Counted from the first letter of the stretch, positions 19,392-28,637 are shown. The stretch is DNA of 64,000 bases from JAICJC01 sp963695025 (GCA_963695025.1 CAVOFQ010000003.1:1178001-1242000), one strand, 5' to 3'. The notes: generated by a model from the sequence alone, not told the origin. Program-made: numbers and translations.

Positions 19392-20414
19392 ATGCCGCAT
19401 TCTCGAATTCTGGTCACCGGTGCAGGAGGCTTTATCGGCCACCATCTGGTGACGTATCTCAAATCGCGCGGCCACTGGGTGCGCGGCGTCGACCTGAAAG
19501 CGCCGGAGTACTCACGCACGGACGCCGACGAGTTCGTGATCGGCGATCTGCGCGAGGTCGACGCGTGCATGGAGACGACCGCCGGGGTCGACCAGGTGTA
19601 CGCCCTGGCGGCGGACATGGGCGGGATGGGCTACATCTCATCCCACAACGCCGAGATCCTGCACTCGAACGCGCTGATCAACCTGAACACGGTGGAGGCC
19701 GCCCGGCGCAACCGCGTCAGCCGCTACCTCTACACCTCGTCGGCGTGCATCTACCCGGAATTCCTCCAAGAGGACACCGATGTGCGGCCGCTGCGCGAGG
19801 AGGACGCCTATCCGGCGCAGCCGCAGGACGGTTACGGATGGGAGAAGCTTGTGGCGGAGCTCCTGTGCCGGTACTACCGTGAGGACCATGGCCTCGAGAC
19901 GCGGATCGTGCGCTTTCACAACATCTTCGGGGGGCTCGGCACCTGGGAGGGCGGCCGCGAGAAGGCTCCCGCGGCGATGTGCCGCAAGGTGGCGGTTGCC
20001 AAGCACACGGGCGACCCTCGGGTCGAGATCTGGGGCGACGGCCTGCAGACGCGCTCGTTCTGCCACGTGGACGACTGTGTCGAGGGCCTCCACCGCCTGA
20101 TGGCGTCCGACTACACGGAGCCTCTGAATCTGGGGCAGGATCGGCTCATCAGCATCTCCGACCTGGCCGACCTCGTGGCGGAGATCGCCGGCGTGGCCAT
20201 CCAGAAGGTGTTCGTCGACGGCCCTCAGGGCGTCCGTGGGCGCAACTCCGACAACACGCGGCTGCGGGACGTCCTTGGCTGGGAGCCCGAGATCTCGCTC
20301 GAGGACGGGCTCGTGCGCACGTACGCGTGGATCGAGCAGCAGGTGGTCGCCCGGCTGGCCGCGCGCGGAGGCGACGACGGGGTGGTGAGTGAGGAGCTCA
20401 TCCGAGCTGACTGA
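19392..20414 (+). CDS. GDP-mannose 3,5-epimerase-like SDR
   Basis: 340-residue extended SDR. Seen: NAD-binding GAGGFIG (residues 10-16), ADMGGMGYI, SSAC (116-119) and catalytic Y148xxxK152 in YGWEKL, FHNIFGGLGTWEGGREKAPA, DGLQTRSFCHVDDCVEGL and RGRNSDNT. These are specific for GDP-mannose 3,5-epimerase, which makes GDP-L-galactose/L-gulose. A ribosome-binding site (GGGGGA) precedes the ATG. It opens the polysaccharide locus and overlaps the next gene by 26 bases, so it probably supplies the sugar nucleotide for that glycan. Confidence 0.85.
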   Translation: MPHSRILVTGAGGFIGHHLVTYLKSRGHWVRGVDLKAPEYSRTDADEFVIGDLREVDACMETTAGVDQVYALAADMGGMGYISSHNAEILHSNALINLNTVEAARRNRVSRYLYTSSACIYPEFLQEDTDVRPLREEDAYPAQPQDGYGWEKLVAELLCRYYREDHGLETRIVRFHNIFGGLGTWEGGREKAPAAMCRKVAVAKHTGDPRVEIWGDGLQTRSFCHVDDCVEGLHRLMASDYTEPLNLGQDRLISISDLADLVAEIAGVAIQKVFVDGPQGVRGRNSDNTRLRDVLGWEPEISLEDGLVRTYAWIEQQVVARLAARGGDDGVVSEELIRAD

Positions 20415-21231
20415 ACGCGCTCCCGCAGCCGTCGCGACCTGCACCGTGCTCGGAGTCGAGTACTTCGTCGGTGACCTACGGTCTGCGACGACGACCGTGC
20501 TGCGGCGGGTCGACGCCGGAGGCGGTGGCTACTCCTGCCTGTGCGGCGTCCACGGGATTGTCACGGCCCAACACAGCGATGCCATGATGGGCGCCCTTGG
20601 CGAGGCATGGCTCAACTTCCCCGACGGGGCTCCCGTTGCATGGCTGATGCGCCGCCTCGGCGCCGGCGGAGCGCACCGCGTCGCCGGGCCCGACCTGATG
20701 CCGCTCGTGATCGAGGCCGGGCAGGATGCGGGCATCCGCCACTTTCTGTTCGGGTCAACGCCGGATGTGCTGGCGCGGCTGGAGCAGCGGCTGGTCGAGC
20801 GCTTCCCCCGGGCGGTGATCGCCGGGTCGATCGCGCCGCCCTTCCGGGACCTGTCGGACGCCGAGAATGCCCGCGTCGCCGCGCAGATCGTCGCGGCACG
20901 GGCGGACATCGTCTGGGTTGGCCTCGGCCTGCCGAGGCAGGACGAGTGGCTGAATCGCAGCGCCGAGCTGTTTGCCCCCGCGGTCGGCCTGGGCGTCGGT
21001 GCGGCCTTCGACTTCCTGGCCGAGACCAAGCCGCGGGCGCCCGCCTGGGTGCAGGACGCCGGCTTCGAGTGGCTGCACCGGCTCATGAGCGAGCCGCGCC
21101 GCCTCGCGCGGCGCTACGCAACGACCAACACCGAGTTCATGGCCAGGGCCGGGCTCGCGATCACCAGCGAGTACGGCCGCGCGGCTCGGCGCATCTTCGG
21201 GCGCGCGAGGCCCGGCGACGCCAGGCGGTGA
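20389..21231 (+). CDS. WecG/TagA/CpsF-family glycosyltransferase
   Basis: 280 residues of GT family 26, which add the second sugar to an undecaprenyl-linked intermediate. Seen: FPDGAPVAWLMRRLG, RVAGPDLMPLVIEAG, FLFGSTPDVLARLEQRL and the signature ADIVWVGLGLPRQDEW, then PRAPAWVQDAGFEWLHRL. The GTG start overlaps the epimerase end. No transmembrane helix; acts at the inner membrane face. Precise donor unknown (UDP-ManNAcA in WecG, UDP-ManNAc in TagA). Confidence 0.85.
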   Translation: MRSSSELTERAPAAVATCTVLGVEYFVGDLRSATTTVLRRVDAGGGGYSCLCGVHGIVTAQHSDAMMGALGEAWLNFPDGAPVAWLMRRLGAGGAHRVAGPDLMPLVIEAGQDAGIRHFLFGSTPDVLARLEQRLVERFPRAVIAGSIAPPFRDLSDAENARVAAQIVAARADIVWVGLGLPRQDEWLNRSAELFAPAVGLGVGAAFDFLAETKPRAPAWVQDAGFEWLHRLMSEPRRLARRYATTNTEFMARAGLAITSEYGRAARRIFGRARPGDARR

Positions 21232-21235
21232 CGGG

Positions 21236-22637
21236 GTGATCCCCGGCGTCCACCGGCCGGCGGCCGGGTCTTCGTGGTTCGGGATAGCCGCGCTCACGGC
21301 CGCGGTCGCCGCGGCGGCGGGGGCGCTCGTGGTGAACTCGCCGCCGCTTGCGCTCGCGGTGGTCGGGCTCGTCGTGGTCGCCACCTACATGGGCGAGACC
21401 GCCCGCCGCCCGCTGGGCGAGATCCTGGTGGTGGGCATGATCGGGCTGAGCGGCGTCGTCGACATCCTCCAGCGCATCAACGCCGGCGCCGCCTCCGGGC
21501 AGGCCGTCGAAACCGTTGCCATCGTGCTTCTGGCGGTGCTGGTCTGCCTGACGGGTATCAGCGTGCCGACGGGCGGCGCGGGCCGCGCGCTCGGCTGCGT
21601 CGCGCTGTTCGTGATCTGGACCGTGATCTCGTTCACGTGGGGGAGCGTGTCGACCCAGGGCCTGCAGAACGTCTTCGTCTACGTGGCGGCGGTGCTCTTC
21701 ATGGCGATCGGGGCGACCATCGCGCACCACCGCGGGGCCGCGGCGCACGAGATCATCTCGCGCGCCTTCTGGGTGGCGGCGACGGTCGGCCTCGGGCTGT
21801 ACGCGATCAGCGTCGCGATCGCCGGGCCCGGCACTGCCAAGATCATCTCGCCGCGGCCGTTTGGCCTGATGGGCGTCGTGCTCGTGGCCTGGTTCGTGAG
21901 CGGCGGCCTGATCGGTCGGCGCTGGTCGTACTGGGTGGTCGGCTTCGCGGTGGTACTCACCCTGCTGTCGCTGTCGCGGTCGGCGCTCGCAGCCGAGTTC
22001 GCGCTGGTCGCCCTCGCGCGGTTCAACCTGAGCAACTTCCGCGGCTGGATCATCGCCGCCGGCGCGATCGCGGCGACCCTTGCGATCGCGCTCTCGGCCG
22101 TGTTCTTCTACGCGCCGCTTCACCACCGCTTCTTCCACGGCGATACCCAGCAGGTGGGCGGCTTCAGCATCAACGTCACGGGCCGCGACGCCCTGTGGTC
22201 GGCCAACTGGGGCTGGTTCAAGGAGAAGCCGCTGATCGGCTTCGGTGCCGGCGCGTCCGACCGGATGACGCGCGGCGCTGCCCGGCCGCGGGGCCGGCCA
22301 CCCGCACAACGACTACCTGCGCATCCTGGTCGACTACGGCCTCGTCGGCTTCGTGCTGTGGATGAGCGCCTACCTGGCGCTGCTGCGGCTGACGTGGAAG
22401 CGCTGGCAGGCGGTGCGGGGGTCGCGTGTGTACGCCGAGCAGGTGCATGCGGCGGCCTTCCTCGTGCTGATCGGTATCGGCATCGCGATGATCGTCGACA
22501 ACCCGCTCATCGAGCTGGCGCGGATGGGGCCGCTGGGGATCCTGGTCGGGTTCTCGCTGGGCCTGCCCCTGATCCAGCGAGGCGCCGACCAGCCGACCGA
22601 GCCGGCGGCCGCCGTGCGGGCCATGGCCGCGCGCTGA
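21236..22637 (+). pseudogene. O-antigen ligase/polymerase-like membrane protein, one frame break
   Basis: About 466 residues when joined, with roughly ten hydrophobic segments (for example FGIAALTAAVAAAAGALVV, FGLMGVVLVAWFVSGG) and a large loop around residues 290-360 that contains GRDALWSANWGWFKEKPLIGFG. The downstream part carries the family HNDYLRILVDYGLVG motif. The frame moves +1 near 22278. Wzy/WaaL-type proteins polymerise or ligate lipid-linked glycans on the outer face. Here, with a WecG-type enzyme before and a Wzz/BY-kinase after, a Wzy-like polymerase role is likely. Confidence 0.75.
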
Positions 22638-22653
22638 CCCGGCCCGGGACGGC

Positions 22654-23853
22654 ATGAGAGTCCTGGTCCTGCACTCCCGCTACGCCAGCGGAGCCTCCTC
22701 GGGCGAGAACCGGGTGGTCGAGGACGAGGTGGAGCTGCTGCGGGGCGCGGGCCACGACGTGCAGGTGTGGGCGCCGGTGCCCGACGACACGACGGCGGGA
22801 TCGCGGGCCGGGCTCGCGCTCAGCGCGGTGTGGTCGCGACCGGCGGTCACCGAGGTGCGCCGGCTGGCCGCCGCGTTGCGGCCCGACGTGATCCACGTCC
22901 ACAACCTGTTTCCGATGCTGTCACCGGCCGTGCTGCGGTCGGCACGAGCGCCGGTGGTCGTGACCCTGCACAACTACCGCCTCCTGTGCCTCCCGGCCGT
23001 CTTTCTGCGGGACGGACGTGCGTGCGAGGACTGCCTGGGCAAATTCCCGTGGCGCGGGGTCGTCCATCGCTGCTACCGCGGCTCTGCGGGGGGCAGCGCG
23101 GCGCTGGCGGCGTCGCTCGGCGTGCACCGGCGGATGGGGACGTTCGCCCACGTGGCGATGTTCCTGGCCGTCAGCGAGTTCGTGTCCCGCAAGCACGTCG
23201 AGGCCGGCTTCGACCCCGCCCGGATCCGGGTCAAGCCCAACTTCGGCGCCGCGCAGCCCCGGCGGCAGGGCCCCGGCGAGGACTTCCTGTTCCTCGGCCG
23301 CCTGTCCGAGGAGAAGGGCCTCGACCGCCTGGTGTCGATCTGGCGCGACGTGCCGGCCCGGCTCGTGGTCGTCGGGGATGGGCCCGAGCGAGCACGGCTC
23401 GAGGCGGCGGCGCCCGGCACCGTCGAGTTCCGGGGCAGTGTGCCGCCCGAGCAGGTGCCCGCATACCTGGCCCGGGCGCGGGCGCTCGTGCTGCCCTCGA
23501 TCTGCTACGAGGGTGCCCCGCGGACGGTGGTCGAGGCCTATGCCGCGGGCGTCCCGGTCGTGGCCAACCGCTACGGCGCGCTGCCGGGCGTCGTCTCCGA
23601 CGGCGTCACGGGCCTCCTGGTCGAGCCGGGAGACGAAGGGGGGTGGCGCAGCGCCCTGGCGAGCGTCATGGATGACGACAATTCCGAGAGGCTGGGGGAG
23701 GGGGCATTTGCCGCCTGGCGCACCGGCTACAGTCCCGAGCGGGGAATTGCCGACCTGGAGGCGGCGTACCATGCAGTCATGGCGAATCCCCGCTCGCGGC
23801 GGTCATTGCCCGGCGATGAGGAGCTCGAAGGAACCGAAGGGCGGCGCGGTTGA
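22654..23853 (+). CDS. Glycosyltransferase, GT4 family
   Basis: 399 residues, GT-B fold. N-terminal Rossmann half with SSGENRVVEDEVELLRGAGH and VIHVHNLFPMLSPAVL; C-terminal half with FLFLGRLSEEKGLDRLV (donor loop) and the EX7E-like SICYEGAPRTVVEAYAAG. Retaining transferase using a nucleotide sugar; donor and acceptor unknown. A CEDCLGKFPWRGVVHRCYRG Cys-rich insert is typical of one subgroup. The last 25 residues are charged and variable. Seventeen bases follow the polymerase-like gene, so it is probably co-transcribed. Confidence 0.85.
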   Translation: MRVLVLHSRYASGASSGENRVVEDEVELLRGAGHDVQVWAPVPDDTTAGSRAGLALSAVWSRPAVTEVRRLAAALRPDVIHVHNLFPMLSPAVLRSARAPVVVTLHNYRLLCLPAVFLRDGRACEDCLGKFPWRGVVHRCYRGSAGGSAALAASLGVHRRMGTFAHVAMFLAVSEFVSRKHVEAGFDPARIRVKPNFGAAQPRRQGPGEDFLFLGRLSEEKGLDRLVSIWRDVPARLVVVGDGPERARLEAAAPGTVEFRGSVPPEQVPAYLARARALVLPSICYEGAPRTVVEAYAAGVPVVANRYGALPGVVSDGVTGLLVEPGDEGGWRSALASVMDDDNSERLGEGAFAAWRTGYSPERGIADLEAAYHAVMANPRSRRSLPGDEELEGTEGRRG

Positions 23854-23878
23854 CTCGGTGTCACAATGCGGGTATCTC
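23850..23878 (+). promoter_or_regulatory. Promoter of the Wzz/BY-kinase gene
   Basis: TTGACT, 17 bases, TATCTC; overlaps the last codons of the glycosyltransferase. Leader of about 65 bases with AAAGG 8-10 bases before GTG 23952. Suggests separate control of the kinase. Confidence 0.55.
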
Positions 23879-23951
23879 AAGAGTGGACGTACCGAGCCGA
23901 GGCGGCCGGGCAGCCGCCTGTTCGGGAACACTGCGGTGAAAGGCTCTCCCT

Positions 23952-25613
23952 GTGGCTGAACAGCGGCTCACCACGCTCTCCGACTACGTCGGCGTGCTGC
24001 GGCGGCGCATCTGGATCGTGGTCGTCGCGGTGGTGGTGGCCGTTGGTGCGGCCTACTTCGTGTCAAGCCGCGAGACGCCGGCCTACAAGGCTTCCGCGGA
24101 GGTGCAGATCGGGGCGAGCGCGCTTGCGAGTATTTTCGAACCGAGCACGCACGTCTCGAGTTCGGTCATCGCGCAGGAGGTGTCGACGGCCGCGCAAACC
24201 GCTCACACCACCCCGGTCGCCAGGCTAGCGCTGGCCGCAGCGCATGTGCACGGGCTCAGCACCGAACAACTCTTGAACGAGACGAGCATCGTTCCGAGCA
24301 CGACGACCACGGTGATCACGTTTGCCGTCACCGACCGGTTCCCCGCTCGCGCCCGGGTGCTGGCTGATTCGTACGCGAGGCAGTACGCCCGCTGGAGTAA
24401 CCAGAAGGCATTGTCGCGGGTGAACGTCCTCATCCCGAGGCTCAACAAGCAGATTCAGAGGCTTCAGGCGCAGATCAGTGCGGGTGCGAAAGCGAACGGC
24501 CAGGCATCGGTTGCCGGTCTGCTGCAGGAGTTGGGCATCAAACAGAAGCAGCTCGGGACGTTGGAGAGCGCGCAACAGAGCCTCACCAACAACAACGCGG
24601 TCACCCAGCTGGCCACGTCCGCCTCCAAGGTGCGCCCCGCGACCACGAAGAACCTGGTCATGGGACTCGGCCTCGGGATCGTGATCGGCCTCGTGCTGAT
24701 CTCGCTGGCGGAGGCGCTCGACACGCGCATCCGCCGCTCCGACGAGATCTCCGAGCGGCTCGGGCTGCCCCTGCTGACGCGGATCCCGATCCCGCCGCGG
24801 TCGCTGCGCAAGACCGGCAGCCTGGGCATGCTCGACGACGAGGGCGGCCTCCAGTCCGAGGCCTACCGCAAGCTTCGCATCAACCTCGACTTCGCCAACC
24901 TGTCGATCAAGGCGCGGACGATCATGATCACGAGCGCCACCGAGCAGGAGGGCAAGTCGACGACGGTCGCAAACCTCGCCATCGCCCTGGCCCGCGCCGG
25001 CCGGCGGGTGGTGCTGGTCGACCTCGACCTGCGCAAGCCCTTCATCGACCACTTCTTCGACCTCACGGGCCGTCCGGGGCTGACCGACGTCGCTCTCGGC
25101 AACGTCACCCTCGACCAGGCCCTGTGGTCGATCCCGTTCCCGGGCTCCGACGCGGGCCCGCGGTCGGGGTCGCTGTACGTGCTCCCGTCAGGCCCGATGC
25201 CGCCCAACCCGGCCGACCTGATCGAAAGCGCGGTGGTGAGCGAGGTGCTGCTCGATCTGGCCGAGCGCGCCGACGTGGTGCTGCTCGACTCGGCGCCCCT
25301 TCTGCCCGTCTCCGACGGCGTCGTCCTCTCCAACAAGGTCGATGCAATGCTCGTCGTCGTCCGCGGCTCGACGATCAAGCGGCCGATGCTCTCAGAGCTC
25401 CAGCGCGTCCTCGGGGCCTGCCCGTGCGCGAAGCTCGGATACGTCCTCACCGGCGCCGAGGAGGGCGAGGGCTACGGCTATGGCTATGGCTACGCGGGCT
25501 ACGGATCTTCCGTCCCGGCGCAGCCCGCGCCTCAGCCGGCGGAACAGCCCCAGCCGCTGAACGGCGGCGAGGCTGCCCCCCAGCGCCGGCAGCCCTCCAC
25601 CAAGTCGCCCTAA
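23952..25613 (+). CDS. Fused polysaccharide co-polymerase (Wzz) and BY-type tyrosine kinase
   Basis: 553 residues. Wzz domain with TM1 at about residues 19-38 (RIWIVVVAVVVAVGAAYFV) and TM2 at about 235-255 (NLVMGLGLGIVIGLVLISL); cytosolic BY-kinase domain with Walker A SATEQEGKSTT (K335), Walker A' VVLVDLDLRKP (about 353-363) and Walker B VVLLDSAPLL. A Tyr-rich patch GYGYGYGYAGYG (about 506-518) is the expected autophosphorylation site, followed by a Pro/Gln tail. Controls chain length of the exported polysaccharide through kinase oligomer cycling. No separate phosphatase gene is visible. Its stop codon overlaps that of the convergent cupin gene. Confidence 0.9.
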   Translation: MAEQRLTTLSDYVGVLRRRIWIVVVAVVVAVGAAYFVSSRETPAYKASAEVQIGASALASIFEPSTHVSSSVIAQEVSTAAQTAHTTPVARLALAAAHVHGLSTEQLLNETSIVPSTTTTVITFAVTDRFPARARVLADSYARQYARWSNQKALSRVNVLIPRLNKQIQRLQAQISAGAKANGQASVAGLLQELGIKQKQLGTLESAQQSLTNNNAVTQLATSASKVRPATTKNLVMGLGLGIVIGLVLISLAEALDTRIRRSDEISERLGLPLLTRIPIPPRSLRKTGSLGMLDDEGGLQSEAYRKLRINLDFANLSIKARTIMITSATEQEGKSTTVANLAIALARAGRRVVLVDLDLRKPFIDHFFDLTGRPGLTDVALGNVTLDQALWSIPFPGSDAGPRSGSLYVLPSGPMPPNPADLIESAVVSEVLLDLAERADVVLLDSAPLLPVSDGVVLSNKVDAMLVVVRGSTIKRPMLSELQRVLGACPCAKLGYVLTGAEEGEGYGYGYGYAGYGSSVPAQPAPQPAEQPQPLNGGEAAPQRRQPSTKSP

Positions 25614-26506
25614 GGCCCAGCCAGTTCTTCGTCCTGGCCGAGCCCGTTTCGGATCAGCCAGTGGCCGGTGTCCGGGTAGAAGACATTGGCCGGCAGGCCC
25701 GTCGTCGACAGGACCAGCGCGCGCACGACCGACTCGCTGCGGTTGAGCAGCCGGTGAGCACCGGCTGGGCCCTCCTGGAGGCACACGAGATCGCCTGGCT
25801 CGAGACGATCCTCACCTTGGGGGTGGCGCAGGGTGGGTGCTCCGGCCATGACCAGCAACCACTCCTCCCGCCCATACACGTAGTGGTAGGGCTCTGAGCC
25901 CTCGCCGGGATCCACGTCCACCACCGTCCCGTCGAGCCTGTCGGCGCCCAGAAGCGGGCCGAGTTTCGCATCGCCGGTGAAGGCCAGCGCGTTCACGGCT
26001 GGCCGCGGCGGTGAGCTCTTGGGCTCGCGCACGATCTCGACTGACTCCGCCGCTCCCGCCGTTCCCTCGCCGTGCCAGTAGCTGACGGCACTGCTCCGCA
26101 GGAGGATGCCCTCCGGGCCGCTGACCTTGTCCGAGTCGGGGTAGACGCTCATGTATGGCTCGACGAACTGACCGGTCGCGAAGATCACAAGCCGACCCGG
26201 TCCCTTCAGCGTGTGGGCTCCCAGATGGCCGGACGGGAAGCAGACGAGGTCACCGGGCGCCAGGGTCCGCTCCCCGGCGGGTTCGCGAAGCACCGGTGCG
26301 CCCGCGATCACGTACACCCACTCCTCGACCCCGTGGTGGTAGTGGTAGGGCCAGATCGGCACGCCCGCCTCGGCGTGATAGACGCCCGCGCCGATCCGTC
26401 GTGCCCCCAGCCGGGCACCCACCGAGGTTGCGACGTGACGGAAGCCGGCTTCGTCGAGAGGCTCGTCCAACTCGACACTGAGGATGTTCACCTTCTTGAC
26501 GCTCAC
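25610..26506 (-). CDS. Two-domain cupin protein
   Basis: About 298 residues with two cupin barrels. Domain 1 motif PYHYHHGVEEWVYVIAGAP and PGDLVCFPSGHLGAHTL; domain 2 motif PYHYVYGREEWLLVMAGAP and PGDLVCLQEGPAGAHRL. Each has the His/Glu set for a metal, although the second domain has Tyr where the first has a His. Could be a sugar isomerase-like or sensor protein; the reaction is unknown. GTG 26506 is chosen as start; a longer TTG start at 26569 would lie inside a large hairpin. It converges with the BY-kinase gene, with stops overlapping at 25610-25613. Confidence 0.7.
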   Translation of the reverse strand: MSVKKVNILSVELDEPLDEAGFRHVATSVGARLGARRIGAGVYHAEAGVPIWPYHYHHGVEEWVYVIAGAPVLREPAGERTLAPGDLVCFPSGHLGAHTLKGPGRLVIFATGQFVEPYMSVYPDSDKVSGPEGILLRSSAVSYWHGEGTAGAAESVEIVREPKSSPPRPAVNALAFTGDAKLGPLLGADRLDGTVVDVDPGEGSEPYHYVYGREEWLLVMAGAPTLRHPQGEDRLEPGDLVCLQEGPAGAHRLLNRSESVVRALVLSTTGLPANVFYPDTGHWLIRNGLGQDEELAGP

Positions 26507-26529
26507 GCGGAGAACCGTCGCAGATGCAC

Positions 26530-26584
26530 TACCGGCAATGGCGGCTGCAACACGCTTTCGCGGATGCAACCGCCATTGGCGGTA
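26530..26584. repeat. Long imperfect hairpin
   Basis: Arms 26530-26549 and 26565-26584 pair at 18 of 20 positions around a 15-base loop. It lies between the cupin gene and the mini LPxTG gene. No T run follows on either strand. It may be a REP-like or MITE-like element, a terminator, or a leader structure of the cupin mRNA. Confidence 0.6.
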
Positions 26585-26616
26585 TCAAGCCGAATCTGTG
26601 GTACTGCAGGCCGAGT

Positions 26617-26916
26617 CTACGACCGGCGTGTTCCGGCACGGCGCAGGAGGAATCCCGCACCAATCATGCCGATACCCGCCGACGCATAGAGTCCGAGATC
26701 CGCTCCGGTGAAGGGAAGCGTGCTGCCACCCGTGGTTTCACCAAGAACCCCGCCACTCGGGCCGTTGCCTCCGCCTCCGGTTACGACGCCTTTGACACCG
26801 CCGTAGTTGGCCGTCGCCGGGGTGGCTGCGTATGCCGTGCCCGCACCGATCGCGCCCACAAGCGCTACCGCCACCAAGGTGGCTGTAATCGATCGACGCC
26901 TCAAACGCTTTGCCAT
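26617..26916 (-). CDS. Mini surface protein with LPxTG-type sorting signal
   Basis: 99 residues. Signal peptide MAKRLRRRSITATLVAVALV through about AYA, a short Gly-rich linker (VVTGGGGNGPSGGVLGETTGG), then LPFTGADLGL, a hydrophobic helix (YASAGIGMIGAGFLL) and RRAGTRRS. This is a complete sortase substrate with almost no mature domain. The alternative is a simple membrane anchor. ATG 26916 has GGAG 5 bases upstream; the TTG further out would add 7 residues. A sortase gene is not in this window. Location in the polysaccharide locus suggests a surface role. Confidence 0.75.
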   Translation of the reverse strand: MAKRLRRRSITATLVAVALVGAIGAGTAYAATPATANYGGVKGVVTGGGGNGPSGGVLGETTGGSTLPFTGADLGLYASAGIGMIGAGFLLRRAGTRRS

Positions 26917-26952
26917 GTCCGCTCCGTTCTCACGCAATCCGTGGACCGCCGT

Positions 26953-26969
26953 ACCATAGCAGCACCATA
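26953..26969. promoter_or_regulatory. Direct repeat in a divergent promoter region
   Basis: ACCATA occurs at 26953 and 26964, one helical turn apart, between the LPxTG gene (minus) and the second ligase gene (plus). Overlapping hexamers TACCAT (plus) and TATGGT (minus) look like -10 elements, so a shared operator is possible. Confidence 0.35.
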
Positions 26970-27010
26970 TATCACCTGGCGGACGGCGTGTGGCAGGAAC
27001 TGGAGCGTAC

Positions 27011-28637
27011 TTGACGGGCTCTGAGACGATCGATCAGCACGAGGGTCAAGGGCCCGCCTGGCGCCGGGCCGGCGAGCGCGTCTTGGTGGGCGGCGCTTCG
27101 GAGGTGTGGGCGCCGGCCGCGGCGTTCGTGCTCACCGCCGTCTCCATCGGCCTTCTCGCCGCTGACGACGGCGGCTACTTCCAGGGTGCGTGGCGCCTCT
27201 CGACGCCGCTCTACGCCGCCGTCGTGATTGTGATCCTGGCCTCGGCGCGCGACCTGCGGGTGCCGCGGGCCGCGCTCGCGGTCGCCGCCGGCCTGGCCGG
27301 GCTGTGCCTGTGGACGGCCGTCTCGTGGGTGTGGTCGAGCGACCGGCCGGCGACCGTCCACGACAGCCGCCTCGTCCTCGTGTACGTCGCGGGCGCCGCC
27401 GCGCTGCTCCTCCTTGCCAACCGGGGGCGCGGCGTCGCGGTCGCCGGGGGCGTTGTCGCCGCGACCGTCGCCGTCTCGTGTTACAGCATGGCGTCGCGGC
27501 TCTACCCCGGCACCTTCGGCATGTACACGACCGGTGGCGGGTACGGCCGCCTCTACCAGCCGATCGGCTACTGGAACGCGCTCGGGGCGTTCACCGTCAT
27601 CGGCATCATCCTGTCGCTCGGGCTCGCCGCGCGGGGCAACATGCTGGTGCGGATGCTCGCCGCCGCCGCGCTGATCCCGCTCGCGCCGACGCTCTACCTC
27701 ACCTTCAGCCGCGGCGCCCTGGTCGGACTGGCCGCGGGACTGCTCGCGCTGATCGTGCTCGACCGCCGCCGGGTGCACCTGGTCGCCGGGATCTGCGCGG
27801 GGTCGATCGGCGCGGTGGGTGCGCTCGTGGCCGTCCACTCGCATCCGGGCCTCACGACGTACTACCGCCACCTGCAGATTCAGGCCAGGGAGGGCGCTCA
27901 GACCGCGGCGCGGATGATCTCGCTCGTGCCGCTGGCGATGGGCTCGGCCGCGCTCCTGGCGGGGCTCGAGGCCCGGTTCACGGTCTCACGCATGGCCCGG
28001 ATCGCGGCCGGGGCGGGCATGGTCGCGGCAGCATGCATCGCGGTCGCCATCGGGGTGAACACGTTCGGAGATCCGGTGAACGCCGTCCGAAGCGCCGTGA
28101 AAACGTTCGAGAAGCCCGCGCCGACCTTCCGCGGCGGAGACCTCAACCTGCGCCTCCTGAGCCTCTCGCCGAACGGGCGCGTGATCTTCTGGAAGACCGG
28201 GCTGGCACCAGTTCACCGCCCACCCGGTGGTGGGGTCGGGCGGAGGCTCGTTCGCCCGCTACTGGAAGATCCACCGGCCGGTCAAGATTCAGAACCTGTA
28301 CGCGCACAGCCTGTATCTCGAGACCTTGGGGGAGCTCGGCGTGATCGGCTTGGCCGTCTTGCTGGTCGCGCTCCTGCCGCCGCTGTGGGTGGGGCTGCAG
28401 CGCCGCTTCCACCCGCTCTCGGCCCCGGTCATGGCGGCCTACATCGCGTTTCTCGTCCACACCGGCGGCGACTGGACATGGCAGCTCCCGGCCGTCGGGC
28501 TGGCGGCGATCGCCTGCGGGGCGGCGGCGATCGGCCTTGTCGCCGACCCCGACGCGGTCGTCCTCTCGCGGCATGCTCGCGCGGGCGGGATCGTGCTCGC
28601 GGTGGTCGTCGGTGCCGTGGGCGCATGGGGCGGCTGA
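27011..28637 (+). pseudogene. Second O-antigen ligase/polymerase-like membrane protein, one frame break
   Basis: About 541 residues when joined, around a dozen hydrophobic helices. Hallmarks: QPIGYWNALGAFTVIGII, LTFSRGALVGLAAGLLAL, and after the break GSGGGSFARYWKIHRPV and YAHSLYLETLGELGVIG. The break (+1) is near 28202 at the codons for FWKTGWHQF. TTG 27011 has GGAG 5 bases upstream; GTG 26990 is an alternative. Differs clearly from the 21-22 kb paralogue, so the two probably have different jobs (polymerase versus ligase). Confidence 0.75.
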
